Source: Planktothrix paucivesiculata PCC 9631 (GTDB taxonomy: Bacteria > Cyanobacteriota > Cyanobacteriia > Cyanobacteriales > Microcoleaceae). Taken from it: a DNA stretch of 64,000 nt. This document shows, one piece after another, positions 1 through 8,938 of the stretch. Position 1 is the stretch's first letter; each line of letters begins with the position of its first letter. The notes beneath the pieces were generated by a model. The model was not told where the DNA came from. It saw only the letters and a program-made list of their open reading frames with translations, and did no database searches. The stretch is from positions 131,782 through 195,781 of the forward strand of contig NZ_LR735016.1 of NCBI RefSeq assembly GCF_900009265.2, written 5' to 3'. Both the position numbers and the translations under genes were made by a program.

Positions 1-620
1 CCTTTTTGAACGGCTAAAGGATAATCTTCCGACATCCCCATGGATAATTCTTGCATCCTAATATTAGTCCAATTTTGTTGTCGAATTGTTTCTGCTAATT
101 CCCGGGTGCGGTCAAAAACATCTAGGGTTTCGGACTCGGTTAACCCCAAGGGGGGAATGGTCATTAAACCTTGAATTTTGAGATGCTGACAGTCATTTAA
201 CTGGGGTAATTCTGCCAAAAGTTCGGGGATAGTCCAGCCAAACTTATTAGGATCGGGGATAATTTTAACCTGAAGACAAACTTGGGGCTGACATTCTAAA
301 TCTCCAGCCAGATGATCCAAACGTAGGGCTAACTTTAGACTATCTACGGATTCAATCCATTCAAACAGTTGTAATGCTTTTGCAGCTTTATTGGTTTGCA
401 AATGGCCAATTAAATGCCAAGTAATATCGCTAAGATCTTGGAGTTGAGGAGATTTTTCCGCCGCTTCTTGGACTCGATTTTCTGCGAAATCTCGAATTCC
501 AGCCTGATAAGCGATTCGCATTGCTTCCACAGAAACCGTTTTGGTGACCGCAATTAATCGTACCGACCCAGGAATCGAGTCTCGAATTTTAGCAATTTGG
601 TCGATAATCAAATCAGTCAT
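1..620 (-). CDS. pipY: PipY / YggS-family PLP-binding protein (partial)
   Basis: This is the N-terminal part, about 206 residues, of a YggS/PROSC (COG0325) pyridoxal-phosphate homeostasis protein; the C-terminus runs off the left window edge. The reading frame starts at the ATG whose complement ends at 620 (MTDLIIDQIAKIRDSI). Family marks are the PLP-lysine region LIAVTKTVS, the HLIGHLQTNK stretch, and SMGMSEDYPLA near the cut end. Family members bind PLP without known catalysis and help to balance PLP and amino or keto acid pools. The gene lies 35 bases downstream of pipX on the same strand, the conserved cyanobacterial pipX-pipY pair, so co-transcription is likely. Confidence 0.93.
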   Translation of the reverse strand, partial: MTDLIIDQIAKIRDSIPGSVRLIAVTKTVSVEAMRIAYQAGIRDFAENRVQEAAEKSPQLQDLSDITWHLIGHLQTNKAAKALQLFEWIESVDSLKLALRLDHLAGDLECQPQVCLQVKIIPDPNKFGWTIPELLAELPQLNDCQHLKIQGLMTIPPLGLTESETLDVFDRTRELAETIRQQNWTNIRMQELSMGMSEDYPLAVQK

Positions 621-655
621 GTTAATTGGGTTAGCGGTTGGCGGTTTCAGCTAAA

Positions 656-925
656 CTATTGAAACGTATTACGATGGACTTCTTGGAGTTTTTTATATTC
701 TTCGGCCTGTCCAGTGCGGCGGAGCATTCTCAGGCGAATTTCCAGCAAGAGTTTGGCATCGGAACGACTAATCGGCTCAAATTTCAGTCCCGGTGGCCCC
801 TGAGTCACTAAAAAAAATAGACGCTGGGCGTAAAGCGTTGTAAATAGTTCTTGATGATCCTCAACGGGGCATATTTTGAACAATAGCCCGAAGTTGGGAT
901 GATTCATGTAAGTTTCTGTGGTCAT
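656..925 (-). CDS. pipX: PII-interacting protein X, NtcA co-activator
   Basis: An 89-residue protein that matches the cyanobacterial PipX family in length and in motifs: NHPNFGLLFKIC near the start, LYAQRLFFLVT in the Tudor-like beta domain (about residues 31-41) and RSDAKLLLEIRLRMLRR in the first C-terminal helix. PipX shuttles between PII (GlnB), which holds it when 2-oxoglutarate is low, and NtcA, whose active form it stabilises. It therefore sets nitrogen-control transcription in the cytoplasm. It sits between an EcfT-type gene and pipY in a leftward series that begins with der. I see no truncation or odd codon use. Confidence 0.95.
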   Translation of the reverse strand: MTTETYMNHPNFGLLFKICPVEDHQELFTTLYAQRLFFLVTQGPPGLKFEPISRSDAKLLLEIRLRMLRRTGQAEEYKKLQEVHRNTFQ

Positions 926-1002
926 TCAGTTTCAAAACGAAGGAATTAAGGGCTTGATTTAGGAGACAGAACTATTTTAGGCGATCGGGTCAACTCAGAC
1001 TC

Positions 1003-1908
1003 TCAAATTTCTCCTCCCCAAACCCACCGGACACTCCAGAATACCATCAGACAAATCAGAGCTACTCCATCCCAAGGTTTAAAGCGAAGTTGATGCCATT
1101 CTACCCGATGTTGATCGGGACTGGTGAACCCTCGAACCTGCATGGCGCTGGCAATTTGTTCGGCGCGTAATAATAAATTTTGTAAAAGCCGTTCCGCCAA
1201 GGTTAGCCAAACCTGAATGGTGCGTCGTAGTCCTAATTTTTTCCAATTAATGGCACGGGTTCTGATAGAACGGATTAAATTTTGAATTTCCTCTAAAACT
1301 AAGGGAAAAAATCGCAGGGATAGGGTCAGGGTTAAGGCAATTTCTGTAACGGGTAATTTTAACTTTCGTAGGGGTTCCATGAGGCTTTCTAAAGCCATGG
1401 CAATTTCTTCGGAAGCGGTGGTTAATAAATACAAATTTGTACTATAAACCAGGGTAAACAAGAGGGTACTCGTCCTAATTGCTAAATCAACGGAATAGCG
1501 GGTAATTTCTAGGGGCCCTTGGGAAAATAATACATATCGATAGGAGGTGGGTTGCGGTAGGGGTTCTGTTGATCCAGATGCAGAAAAGGTTAATTCCTGT
1601 TCAGGAAGTCGAGGTTGATGGTTAACTGCCAAACCATCGGGCATAATACAACTTAATAGAAACAACAACCCACAAAACATCAGTAACCACCCCATTTGTC
1701 GCTTCCAAACCCGGAAAGGAATGCGTGCCAATAGGGTGATTAAAATTAACAATCCAACTAAGACTAATCGCCACCCCGGATTAGCTAATAAAGGAGCCAC
1801 TAAAAAGCTCATTAACCAAATTAACTTAACCCGGGCGTCGAGACGATGTAACCCGGTAATCGGTTGTTCTAAATATAATCCAATGGGAAGCGATCGGAGT
1901 AAGTCCAT
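1003..1908 (-). CDS. EcfT/CbiQ-type energy-coupling factor transmembrane protein
   Basis: A 301-residue membrane protein of the CbiQ/EcfT family. It opens with the family-typical LHRLDARVKLIWLM, followed by several hydrophobic segments (about residues 28-80, 140-165, 190-205 and 280-297). Near the C-terminus, LLLRAEQIASAMQVRGF holds the conserved Ala-Arg-Gly-type coupling helix that contacts the ATPases. EcfT proteins join a substrate-binding S component to ATPase subunits for vitamin or metal uptake. No ATPase or S component is nearby, so the substrate is unknown; orphan EcfT genes downstream of der are common in cyanobacteria. Its start codon lies one base beyond the der stop, which suggests translational coupling. 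Confidence 0.85.
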   Translation of the reverse strand: MDLLRSLPIGLYLEQPITGLHRLDARVKLIWLMSFLVAPLLANPGWRLVLVGLLILITLLARIPFRVWKRQMGWLLMFCGLLFLLSCIMPDGLAVNHQPRLPEQELTFSASGSTEPLPQPTSYRYVLFSQGPLEITRYSVDLAIRTSTLLFTLVYSTNLYLLTTASEEIAMALESLMEPLRKLKLPVTEIALTLTLSLRFFPLVLEEIQNLIRSIRTRAINWKKLGLRRTIQVWLTLAERLLQNLLLRAEQIASAMQVRGFTSPDQHRVEWHQLRFKPWDGVALICLMVFWSVRWVWGGEI

Positions 1909-1909
1909 T

Positions 1910-3274
1910 TTACTTAACGCGGGTGGCTCGGTTAGCGGGATTTCGTTCGATTTCTCGGGCAGATTTGCCTCGCCAAATTAACTTAATCGGTGTGCCTTTA
2001 AAGCCTAATTGTTTGCGGAATTGACCATCAATATAACGACGGTAATTGTCATTAAATCGTTTGGGATCATTAACAAATAAAACCAACGTTGGAGGTTTAC
2101 TACTGACTTGGGTTCCATAGTAGATTTTCCCCTGTTTCCCTTGGCGAGTGACGGGGGGAGAATGCCAACTGATGGCTTCTTCGATCACTTCATTAATTAC
2201 GGCTGTTGAAACCCGTCGTTCATGACCTTCGGCGGCGGTATCAACTAAATTGAGAATTTTTTCCACCCGTTGGCCGGTTTTAGCACTAATAAAAATTAAT
2301 TCCGCCCAATCCATAAAATAGAGTTTGGCTCGGACTTCTTTTTCATAGTCTAAAATAGTATAGGTATCCTTCTCGATCGCATCCCATTTATTCACCACAA
2401 TTACACAGGATCGACCTTCTTCAATAATCCGATCAGCTAATTTTTGATCTTGATCGGTGACTTGATCAATGGCGTCAATTACGAGTAACACCACATCCGC
2501 CCGATTAATAGCTTTAAAGGCGCGATTAATCCCAAAAAATTCCGCCCCATATTCTACATTTTTCTTGCGTCGAATTCCGGCGGTATCAATTAAGCGATAG
2601 GTTTTTCCATCCCGTTCAATTACCGTATCAATGGCATCTCGGGTTGTACCGGAAATCGGGCTAACAATGGCGCGATTTTCCCCTAAAAAGGCATTCAATA
2701 AACTCGATTTTCCGACATTAGGACGACCAATAATCGCCACTTTAATTTCTTTTTCGGTTTCGATTTCATCAATCGAGGGTAAATGCTTAATTAAATCATC
2801 TAATAATTCCCCAGTTCCCGATCCATGAATCCCAGAAACCGGATAGGGTTCTCCTAGTCCTAGTTCCCAAAAATCGGCGGCTTGAATAATTCCGGTGGTG
2901 GGAGATTCACATTTATTTACTGCTAATAAAATCGGTATTGATTGTTCCCGTAACCAGAAGGCGATCGCTTCATCTCCACCCGTCAAACCCATTTGACCAT
3001 CCACCACAAAAATGGCGGCGGTGGCTTCGGTTAAAGCGATCATTGCCTGTTCTCGAATCAGGGGCAAAAATTCCGTATCATCATCAAAGACTAAACCCCC
3101 GGTATCGACGACTTGAAATTCTCGATCCTGCCAAAAGGCGGGACGATAGGTGCGATCGCGGGTAATACCGGGCTGATCATGCACAATCGCTTCGGGATTT
3201 CCCGCCAAACGATTGGCTAGAGTTGATTTTCCGACATTAGGACGGCCAATAATAGCAACAATAGGTAGAGACAT
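1910..3274 (-). CDS. der: Ribosome biogenesis GTPase Der (EngA)
   Basis: A 454-residue double-GTPase. The first G domain has GRPNVGKST (from about residue 10), DTGG and NKCE; the second has GRPNVGKSS (about residue 183), DTAGIRRK and NKWD. A C-terminal KH-like domain ends with RVK. Length and order are those of Der, which acts in late maturation of the large ribosomal subunit. It is the first gene of a leftward series der-ecfT-pipX-pipY, and the region 3275-3436 separates it from a divergent nucleoside transporter gene, so both promoters should lie there. Nothing is missing from the GTP-binding motifs. Confidence 0.97.
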   Translation of the reverse strand: MSLPIVAIIGRPNVGKSTLANRLAGNPEAIVHDQPGITRDRTYRPAFWQDREFQVVDTGGLVFDDDTEFLPLIREQAMIALTEATAAIFVVDGQMGLTGGDEAIAFWLREQSIPILLAVNKCESPTTGIIQAADFWELGLGEPYPVSGIHGSGTGELLDDLIKHLPSIDEIETEKEIKVAIIGRPNVGKSSLLNAFLGENRAIVSPISGTTRDAIDTVIERDGKTYRLIDTAGIRRKKNVEYGAEFFGINRAFKAINRADVVLLVIDAIDQVTDQDQKLADRIIEEGRSCVIVVNKWDAIEKDTYTILDYEKEVRAKLYFMDWAELIFISAKTGQRVEKILNLVDTAAEGHERRVSTAVINEVIEEAISWHSPPVTRQGKQGKIYYGTQVSSKPPTLVLFVNDPKRFNDNYRRYIDGQFRKQLGFKGTPIKLIWRGKSAREIERNPANRATRVK

Positions 3275-3436
3275 AAACCTGTTTGGTAAGACGTAATTAA
3301 CGGTAGGGGTATAATTGCTTTTCTCCTACAGTGTGCTGGGGCTAACAGTAATGGGCAAAGGGTTGATTTTGGATTCTGACGCTTTTTGCACAGCATTTTA
3401 ATTGTACATTGAAAATTTACATTAAATCAAACCTTT

Positions 3437-4687
3437 ATGGAACGTGGGATTTCACTTTTGGGATTATTTGTTTTTGTAGGAATTTCCTATCTTTGTTCGG
3501 TGAATCGCCAAGCGGTGCGTTGGCATCCGGTATTATGGGGGATTGGATTACAGTTTATTTTAGCCGTACTCATCCTCAAAACTAAGCCCGGTTTTGCTGT
3601 ATTTGAGTTTTTAGGAAAGGCGGTCAGTCAGTTTCTTAACTTTTCCGATCAGGGGGCTAAATTTGTTTTTGGAGAAGCTTTTCAAGACCATTTTATTGCT
3701 TTTAAAGTTTTACCGACAATTATTTTCTTTTCCTCTTTTATTTCTATTTTATATCACTATAAAATTTTACAAAAAGTTGTAGAAGCCGTGGCTTGGGTAA
3801 TGATCCGAACTTTGAAAACATCAGGTTCGGAAACTTTATCCTGTTCGGCGAATATTTTTATCGGACAAACGGAGGCTCCGTTATTAATTAAACCCTATAT
3901 TTCTACCTTGACAAACTCGGAACTTCATGCGGTGATGACTGGGGGATTTGCCACGATTGCCGGAGGGGTGATGGCTGCTTATATTTCCTTTGGGATTCCC
4001 GCCGAACATATTCTGGCGGCTTCTGTGATGTCGGCTCCTGCTGCTTTGGCAATTTCTAAACTATTCTATCCTGAAACAGAAATCTCTTTAACTAAAGGGA
4101 AAGTTAAAATAGAAGTTCAACCTACTTCTGCTAATGGAATTGATGCGGCGGCAACTGGAGCCAGTGATGGCATGAAATTAGCCTTAAATGTGGCGGCTAT
4201 GTTAATTGCTTTTTTGGGATTATTAGCCTTAATTAATGGGATTTTACAGGGTTTGGGAAGTTTTTTTGGGATGCCTTCTTTATCTTTAGAAGGGATTTTG
4301 GGTTATTTATTTGCTCCGATCGCTTGGTTAATGGGAATTCCCATGGCAGATTGTTTACAGGTGGGAAGTTTATTAGGTAAAAAAACAGTCTTAAATGAAT
4401 TTATTGCCTATTTAGACTTAAAACAATTGATCGAAAATTCTCAACAACTCGCTCAAGGTAAAGGGGTAGAAAATAGCGTTTCTACAATTTCTGAACGGGC
4501 TATAATTATTTCTACCTATGCCCTCTGTGGGTTCTCTAATATTGGTTCGGTTGCCATACAAATTGGGGGAATTTCTGCGATCGCCCCCGAACGACAAGCT
4601 GATGTTGCTCGCTTAGGAATTAGAGCCATGATCGCCGGTTCTATTGCCTGTTTTATGACCGCTTGTATTGCTGGGATACTACTATAA
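3437..4687 (+). CDS. Concentrative nucleoside transporter (NupC/CNT family)
   Basis: A 416-residue inner-membrane protein with the CNT layout: an N-terminal pair of membrane spans, the hallmark region SCSANIFIGQTEAPLLIKPY at about residues 136-155, GGFATIAGGVMAAYISFGIP, and near the C-terminus ISTYALCGFSNIGSVAIQIGG. CNT carriers bring nucleosides into the cell with protons or sodium. The length is normal for bacterial NupC-type proteins. The start ATG at 3437 gives the expected N-terminal hydrophobic segment. It is divergent from der and 146 bases upstream of a histidine kinase gene on the same strand. The exact nucleoside specificity cannot be told from the sequence. Confidence 0.93.
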   Translation: MERGISLLGLFVFVGISYLCSVNRQAVRWHPVLWGIGLQFILAVLILKTKPGFAVFEFLGKAVSQFLNFSDQGAKFVFGEAFQDHFIAFKVLPTIIFFSSFISILYHYKILQKVVEAVAWVMIRTLKTSGSETLSCSANIFIGQTEAPLLIKPYISTLTNSELHAVMTGGFATIAGGVMAAYISFGIPAEHILAASVMSAPAALAISKLFYPETEISLTKGKVKIEVQPTSANGIDAAATGASDGMKLALNVAAMLIAFLGLLALINGILQGLGSFFGMPSLSLEGILGYLFAPIAWLMGIPMADCLQVGSLLGKKTVLNEFIAYLDLKQLIENSQQLAQGKGVENSVSTISERAIIISTYALCGFSNIGSVAIQIGGISAIAPERQADVARLGIRAMIAGSIACFMTACIAGILL

Positions 4688-4833
4688 TAAAAAATACCTG
4701 CCATCCTCTGAAAAAACGATTACTTTTTGTAAAGCAAAACCAAAAACTTGCAACACTATTTTACATTAAGTGAGTCGATTCAAAACTACAATATGAATAA
4801 AACATAGAGAGATTATTTGCTGTTGCTAGACCT

Positions 4834-6597
4834 ATGAATTATTTATCTATTTTTGTTTCTCTTTACAAAATGATGGTTTGGGCAGGTTTGTTTTTTTTGC
4901 CTTCCCTGGGAATTTTTGCCTTATTAGTAATTGCCAACCCCACGGTAAAATTTGTTTTATTTACTTTTCATGAAATTTCTATTATTCTAGCTTGTTTAAT
5001 ATCTGCTTTAGTCGGTGTTGTGGCTTATCGTTCTTATCAAAAACAGGGAGTGCAAACCCTCCGCTATTGGTCATTTGCATTTTTAGGATTTGCAATTATT
5101 TATTCTTGGCATGGGATTCTTACCCGAACTGCTCTGTTTAACCCCGTTATCTTTCTAATTTTTGGCCCGACTTCTCGGACGATTTTAGCAGCTTATTTAT
5201 TCTGGGGCATCGCCAAAATCAATGCTCATCCTGATCCAATTCACCTGCGATTTAAGGCATCTAAATGGCAGCCCCATATCGCTTTTTTTCTGGTTTTGAG
5301 TATGGTTTTATTGGGTTTGGTTTTTTCTGGGGCAGCTATTTCTATTTTTTATATTAAGTTATTAGAACGAATTTCCTTAGTGATTTTGATCTGCGTTTTA
5401 ATCCGAATGTTACCGTTAATTCCGATTCGCTCATTTTTGCTCCTATGCCACTTTTTTGCCCTCAGTTTCTTTATTCAAGCATCGATTGCTTTTCTTTTAA
5501 GTCTGCCTTGGAATACGATGTGGTGGTATGCCCATGCCTGTTCAGGTGCAGGGTTTTTGATTTTGGGGTATGGTATTCTTCGAGGCTATGAAACCACAGA
5601 AACCTTTGATCAAGTTTATGATCTCAAAGAATTACAAGACAAATTATTTACAAGTGAAGCAAAACGCACGGAATTAGGGTTAATTATTGAGGAAAAAGAA
5701 AAAGCGCAGCAAGAGTTAAAAAATGCCTTAGAAGATTTACAGAAAACCCAGATCCAACTGGTACAAAGTGAAAAGATGTCTGCATTAGGTGCTTTAGTCG
5801 CAGGGGTAGCCCATGAGATCAATAATCCGGTCAGCTTTATTAGTAGTAACTTAGTTCATTGTGAAATGTACCTGAATGATTTAATGAACCATATTAAACT
5901 TTATGAACAAAATCTTTTTGCAAATATTGCTGACATCGAAAAGCATAAAAAAGATATCGATTTAGACTATATTATTGAAGATTGTCCCCGATTAATTACT
6001 TCCATGAAAGAAGGCACAACCCGCTTAATTGAAATCAGTCAAAGTTTAAGAACTTTCTCTCGTTCAGACCATCAATGTAGGGTTGCCTTTAATATTCATG
6101 AAGGGATTGATAGCACCTTAATGATTCTCCGTCATCGTTTAAAAGCTAATGAAAAACACCCGGAAATTAAGATTATCAAAAAATATGGTAATATTCCTCA
6201 GATTCTCTGTTATCCTGGGCAACTCAATCAAGTGTTTATGAATTTAATTGCTAATGCCATTGATGCCTTAAGTGAACCCAGTTCAGATCCAGAAAATCCA
6301 TCCCAAAGAACAAAAAATCCTGAAATTTTAATCACTACTGAAACCAAACCTCAACAACAAAAGGTAATGATTATGATTGAAGATAATGGGGACGGAATGA
6401 CACCGGAAATCAAAAATCAAATTTTTGATCATCTATTTACGACAAAACCTGTCGGTCAAGGCACAGGTTTAGGATTATCCATTTCTCGTCAAATTATTGA
6501 AGAAAAACATGAAGGTAAAATTTATTGTTACTCGGTCTTAGGAGAAGGAACTTGTTTCACCATTGAACTGGGAATTACCACTATGTTAGACACTTGA
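4834..6597 (+). CDS. Membrane histidine kinase with 7TM-like sensor
   Basis: A 587-residue sensor kinase. Residues 1-250 carry about seven hydrophobic spans with no recognisable extracellular domain, a 7TM-type sensor. A coiled coil follows (about 257-315, rich in E, K and Q, ending KTQIQLVQSEKMSALG). The dimerisation box is GVAHEINNPVSF with the phospho-accepting His at about residue 327. The ATPase domain has NLIANAIDAL, DNGDGMT and GQGTGLGLSISRQ. This H-box with an NNP tripeptide is typical of NtrB/HPK4-like kinases, which are often tied to cyanobacterial orphan signalling. No response regulator is adjacent, so the partner is unknown. Confidence 0.9.
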   Translation: MNYLSIFVSLYKMMVWAGLFFLPSLGIFALLVIANPTVKFVLFTFHEISIILACLISALVGVVAYRSYQKQGVQTLRYWSFAFLGFAIIYSWHGILTRTALFNPVIFLIFGPTSRTILAAYLFWGIAKINAHPDPIHLRFKASKWQPHIAFFLVLSMVLLGLVFSGAAISIFYIKLLERISLVILICVLIRMLPLIPIRSFLLLCHFFALSFFIQASIAFLLSLPWNTMWWYAHACSGAGFLILGYGILRGYETTETFDQVYDLKELQDKLFTSEAKRTELGLIIEEKEKAQQELKNALEDLQKTQIQLVQSEKMSALGALVAGVAHEINNPVSFISSNLVHCEMYLNDLMNHIKLYEQNLFANIADIEKHKKDIDLDYIIEDCPRLITSMKEGTTRLIEISQSLRTFSRSDHQCRVAFNIHEGIDSTLMILRHRLKANEKHPEIKIIKKYGNIPQILCYPGQLNQVFMNLIANAIDALSEPSSDPENPSQRTKNPEILITTETKPQQQKVMIMIEDNGDGMTPEIKNQIFDHLFTTKPVGQGTGLGLSISRQIIEEKHEGKIYCYSVLGEGTCFTIELGITTMLDT

Positions 6598-6704
6598 TTC
6601 ACGGCAGATCATTAATTTGTCTAATTTCTGTAAAAAAAATTAAATTCATTTGGTTCAGTAATCAGATATGATAATTTTACTGATAAATGATTACTGAAAT
6701 TATT

Positions 6705-7526
6705 ATGAGTGAATCTCAATTGATTGTTGCCCAAAAATGGTTAGGAGAACATCTCGAAGATCCGAATATTGTGATTGTAGATTGTCGGTTTTCCTTGGCT
6801 AATCCTCAACTCGGACAACAACAGTATCAAGAAAGTCATATCCCAGGAGCTTTTTATTTAGATTTAGACCAAGATTTATCGAGTCCGATTCAAAAACATG
6901 GCGGACGTCATCCCTTACCAAATCCAGAAAAAATATCTCAAAAATTATCGGAAATTGGCATAACTTCTCAACAAACTTTAGTCGTTGCTTATGATGATTC
7001 TCGGTTGGCTTTTGCCTCTCGGTTGTGGTGGTTATTACGTTATTTTGGGCATAATCAAGTCGTTTTATTAGATGGAGGATTTAGCCAGTGGAAAAATTCA
7101 GATTATCCAATTACTTCTAATATTCCTACGGCAAAATTAGGACAATTTACACCGGAAATTCAAGCGCAAATGCTGGTTAATATTGAAACAGTAAAAGCCC
7201 GAAAAGATTTGCCTGGAGTGGTGCTCATAGACTCCCGGGAACCCGAACGCTATTTAGGAAAAAATGAACCCATTGATCCCATCGCTGGATGTATTCCGGG
7301 GGCGGTTAATTATCCTTGGCAAGAGGTGACAGAAACCACAGGTTTTGTTAGAATAAACGAACAATCCCAACGCTGGCAAAATATTAAAGACGCAGAAGAA
7401 ATAATCGTTTATTGTGGTTCGGGAGTTACCGCCTGTGTGAATTTATTTTCCTTAGAATTAGCAGGGATTAAAAATACCAAACTCTATGGAGGAAGCTGGA
7501 GTGATTGGTGTTCGTATTTAATATAA
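6705..7526 (+). CDS. Two-domain rhodanese sulfurtransferase
   Basis: A tandem-rhodanese protein of the thiosulfate/3-mercaptopyruvate sulfurtransferase family. The inactive N-terminal domain has IVDCRF, GAFYLDLDQDLS and GGRHPLP; the active C-terminal domain has VLIDSREPERYLG, GCIPGAVNYPW and the loop YCGSGVTACVN with the persulfide-carrying Cys. CGSGVTA is the loop reported for this family. It moves sulfane sulfur in the cytoplasm. The frame is open from an ATG at 6687, but that start adds MITEII only; the ATG at 6705 (MSESQLIVAQKWL) fits the usual N-terminus better. Neighbours are a kinase upstream and thiG downstream; ThiG also needs sulfur chemistry, but a link is only a guess. Confidence 0.93.
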   Translation: MSESQLIVAQKWLGEHLEDPNIVIVDCRFSLANPQLGQQQYQESHIPGAFYLDLDQDLSSPIQKHGGRHPLPNPEKISQKLSEIGITSQQTLVVAYDDSRLAFASRLWWLLRYFGHNQVVLLDGGFSQWKNSDYPITSNIPTAKLGQFTPEIQAQMLVNIETVKARKDLPGVVLIDSREPERYLGKNEPIDPIAGCIPGAVNYPWQEVTETTGFVRINEQSQRWQNIKDAEEIIVYCGSGVTACVNLFSLELAGIKNTKLYGGSWSDWCSYLI

Positions 7527-7606
7527 GCACAAAAATCATAAATCATATTCCCATAATATAATTCTAAATGATTGGTAATCATTTTAAGATATTAACCAAA
7601 AGTCTA

Positions 7607-7683
7607 TTACCCATTACCCATTACCCATTACCCATTACCCATTACCCATTACCCATTACCCATTACCCATTACCCATTACCCA
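7607..7683. repeat. 11 tandem copies of the heptamer TTACCCA
   Basis: Eleven exact head-to-tail copies of TTACCCA fill the space from 7607 to 7683, ending three bases before the thiG start codon. They replace any normal ribosome-binding site. This is a cyanobacterial short tandemly repeated repetitive (STRR) array. Other arrays of this kind occur elsewhere in the window with different heptamers. Confidence 0.97.
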
Positions 7684-7686
7684 CTT

Positions 7687-8514
7687 ATGCAAACCCTAGA
7701 AAAAACTAACTCATCTTTCCTCGATACTCCCCTAACCATTGCCGGAAAAACCTTTAAGTCTCGGTTAATGACCGGGACGGGGAAATATCGTAACCTCCAA
7801 GAAATGCGGGACAGTATTAGCGCTAGTGGCTGCGAAATTGTCACCGTCGCCGTTAGACGAGTCCAAACCCAAGCCGCAGGACATGAGGGATTAGCCGAGG
7901 CCATTGATTGGACTAAAATTTGGATGCTACCCAATACCGCCGGATGTCAAACCGCAGAAGAAGCGATTCGGGTGGCCAGACTCGGACGGGAAATGGCTAA
8001 ATTATTAGGACAGGAAGACAATAATTTTGTCAAATTAGAAGTGATTCCCGATAGTAAATACTTACTTCCTGACCCCATTGGCACGTTAGAAGCCGCAGAA
8101 CAGCTAGTTAAAGAAGGTTTTGCGGTTTTACCCTATATTAACGCCGATCCCCTGCTGGCCAAACGTTTAGAGGACGTTGGCTGTGTCACGGTGATGCCTT
8201 TGGGTTCTCCCATCGGTTCAGGACAGGGAATTAGAAACGCTGCTAATATTGCCATCATTATTGATAATGCCACGGTTCCCGTGGTTGTGGATGCCGGAAT
8301 TGGCGCGCCCAGTGAAGCGGCTTTTGCTATGGAAATGGGGGCGGATGCGTTATTAATTAATTCGGCGATCGCCTTGGCCCAAAATTCAACAGCCATGGCC
8401 CGAGCCATGGGAATGGCCGCAGAAGCCGGACGTTTGGCCTATCTAGCTGGACGCATTCCGGTCAAAACCTACGCCCAAGCCTCCTCTCCCCTAACCGGGA
8501 CTATTACCAGTTAG
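7687..8514 (+). CDS. thiG: Thiazole synthase ThiG
   Basis: A 275-residue TIM-barrel enzyme that condenses 1-deoxy-xylulose 5-phosphate, dehydroglycine and ThiS-thiocarboxylate to make the thiazole ring of thiamine. Visible signatures are [45 protein letters not shown] (holding the Schiff-base lysine region), [20 protein letters not shown] and [13 protein letters not shown]. The C-terminus LAYLAGRIP fits the family. Here it stands alone and is not fused to ThiO or ThiE. There is no recognisable Shine-Dalgarno sequence, because its leader is entirely the TTACCCA array. psb34 follows 64 bases later on the same strand. Confidence 0.96.
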   Translation: MQTLEKTNSSFLDTPLTIAGKTFKSRLMTGTGKYRNLQEMRDSISASGCEIVTVAVRRVQTQAAGHEGLAEAIDWTKIWMLPNTAGCQTAEEAIRVARLGREMAKLLGQEDNNFVKLEVIPDSKYLLPDPIGTLEAAEQLVKEGFAVLPYINADPLLAKRLEDVGCVTVMPLGSPIGSGQGIRNAANIAIIIDNATVPVVVDAGIGAPSEAAFAMEMGADALLINSAIALAQNSTAMARAMGMAAEAGRLAYLAGRIPVKTYAQASSPLTGTITS

Positions 8515-8578
8515 ATTTTCCTTTTGTCTAAATTTTTGTTATCGTTGATCCCAGATATTAACCTATGGATTTTTCATC

Positions 8579-8749
8579 ATGCCTTATATCAATGAAGAAG
8601 GTGGACGTCTGAATAACTTCGCAGTCGAACCTAAAGTTTATACGGCCGAACCTCCTACCAATTCACAAAAACGCAATTATATTATTGGTGGTATTGCTGG
8701 GGTTGTTCTAGTCGGGGGTTTATTGTTCCTTGCTTTCACTGTCTCCTAA
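8579..8749 (+). CDS. psb34: Photosystem II assembly protein Psb34
   Basis: A 56-residue single-span protein: a soluble N-terminal arm with EEGGRLNNFAVEPKVY and AEPPTNSQKRNY, then a membrane helix (IIGGIAGVVLVGGLLFLAF) to the end. This matches the Psb34 family (Synechocystis Ssl1498), a thylakoid protein that binds the CP47 side of photosystem II assembly intermediates, with the N-terminal arm facing the stroma. The length is normal for the family. It lies just downstream of thiG on the same strand; I see no terminator between the two, so co-transcription is possible. Confidence 0.92.
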   Translation: MPYINEEGGRLNNFAVEPKVYTAEPPTNSQKRNYIIGGIAGVVLVGGLLFLAFTVS

Positions 8750-8938
8750 AATATCAATCATTTAGTCCGGGCGGGTTTTAGTTGTTTTGCGTTCGGTAAA
8801 AAGCCCCCCGGATTTGAACTAAACCACAAAGACACGAAGAATAGAAATAACCCTTAAAAACTTGTCTGTCTCCTGAACCTGAACCGCTAGATGGAAGAAG
8901 ATAATTAGATATTCTAGCTGATGGTTTAAGGGTTGATT

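Noticed and set aside
7607..7683. CRISPR array
   Set aside because: The units are exact 7-base tandem copies without spacers, and no cas genes are in the window.
7527..7686. TPP riboswitch in front of thiG
   Set aside because: No TPP-box sequence is visible; the leader is heptamer repeats. Cyanobacterial TPP switches are usually upstream of thiC.
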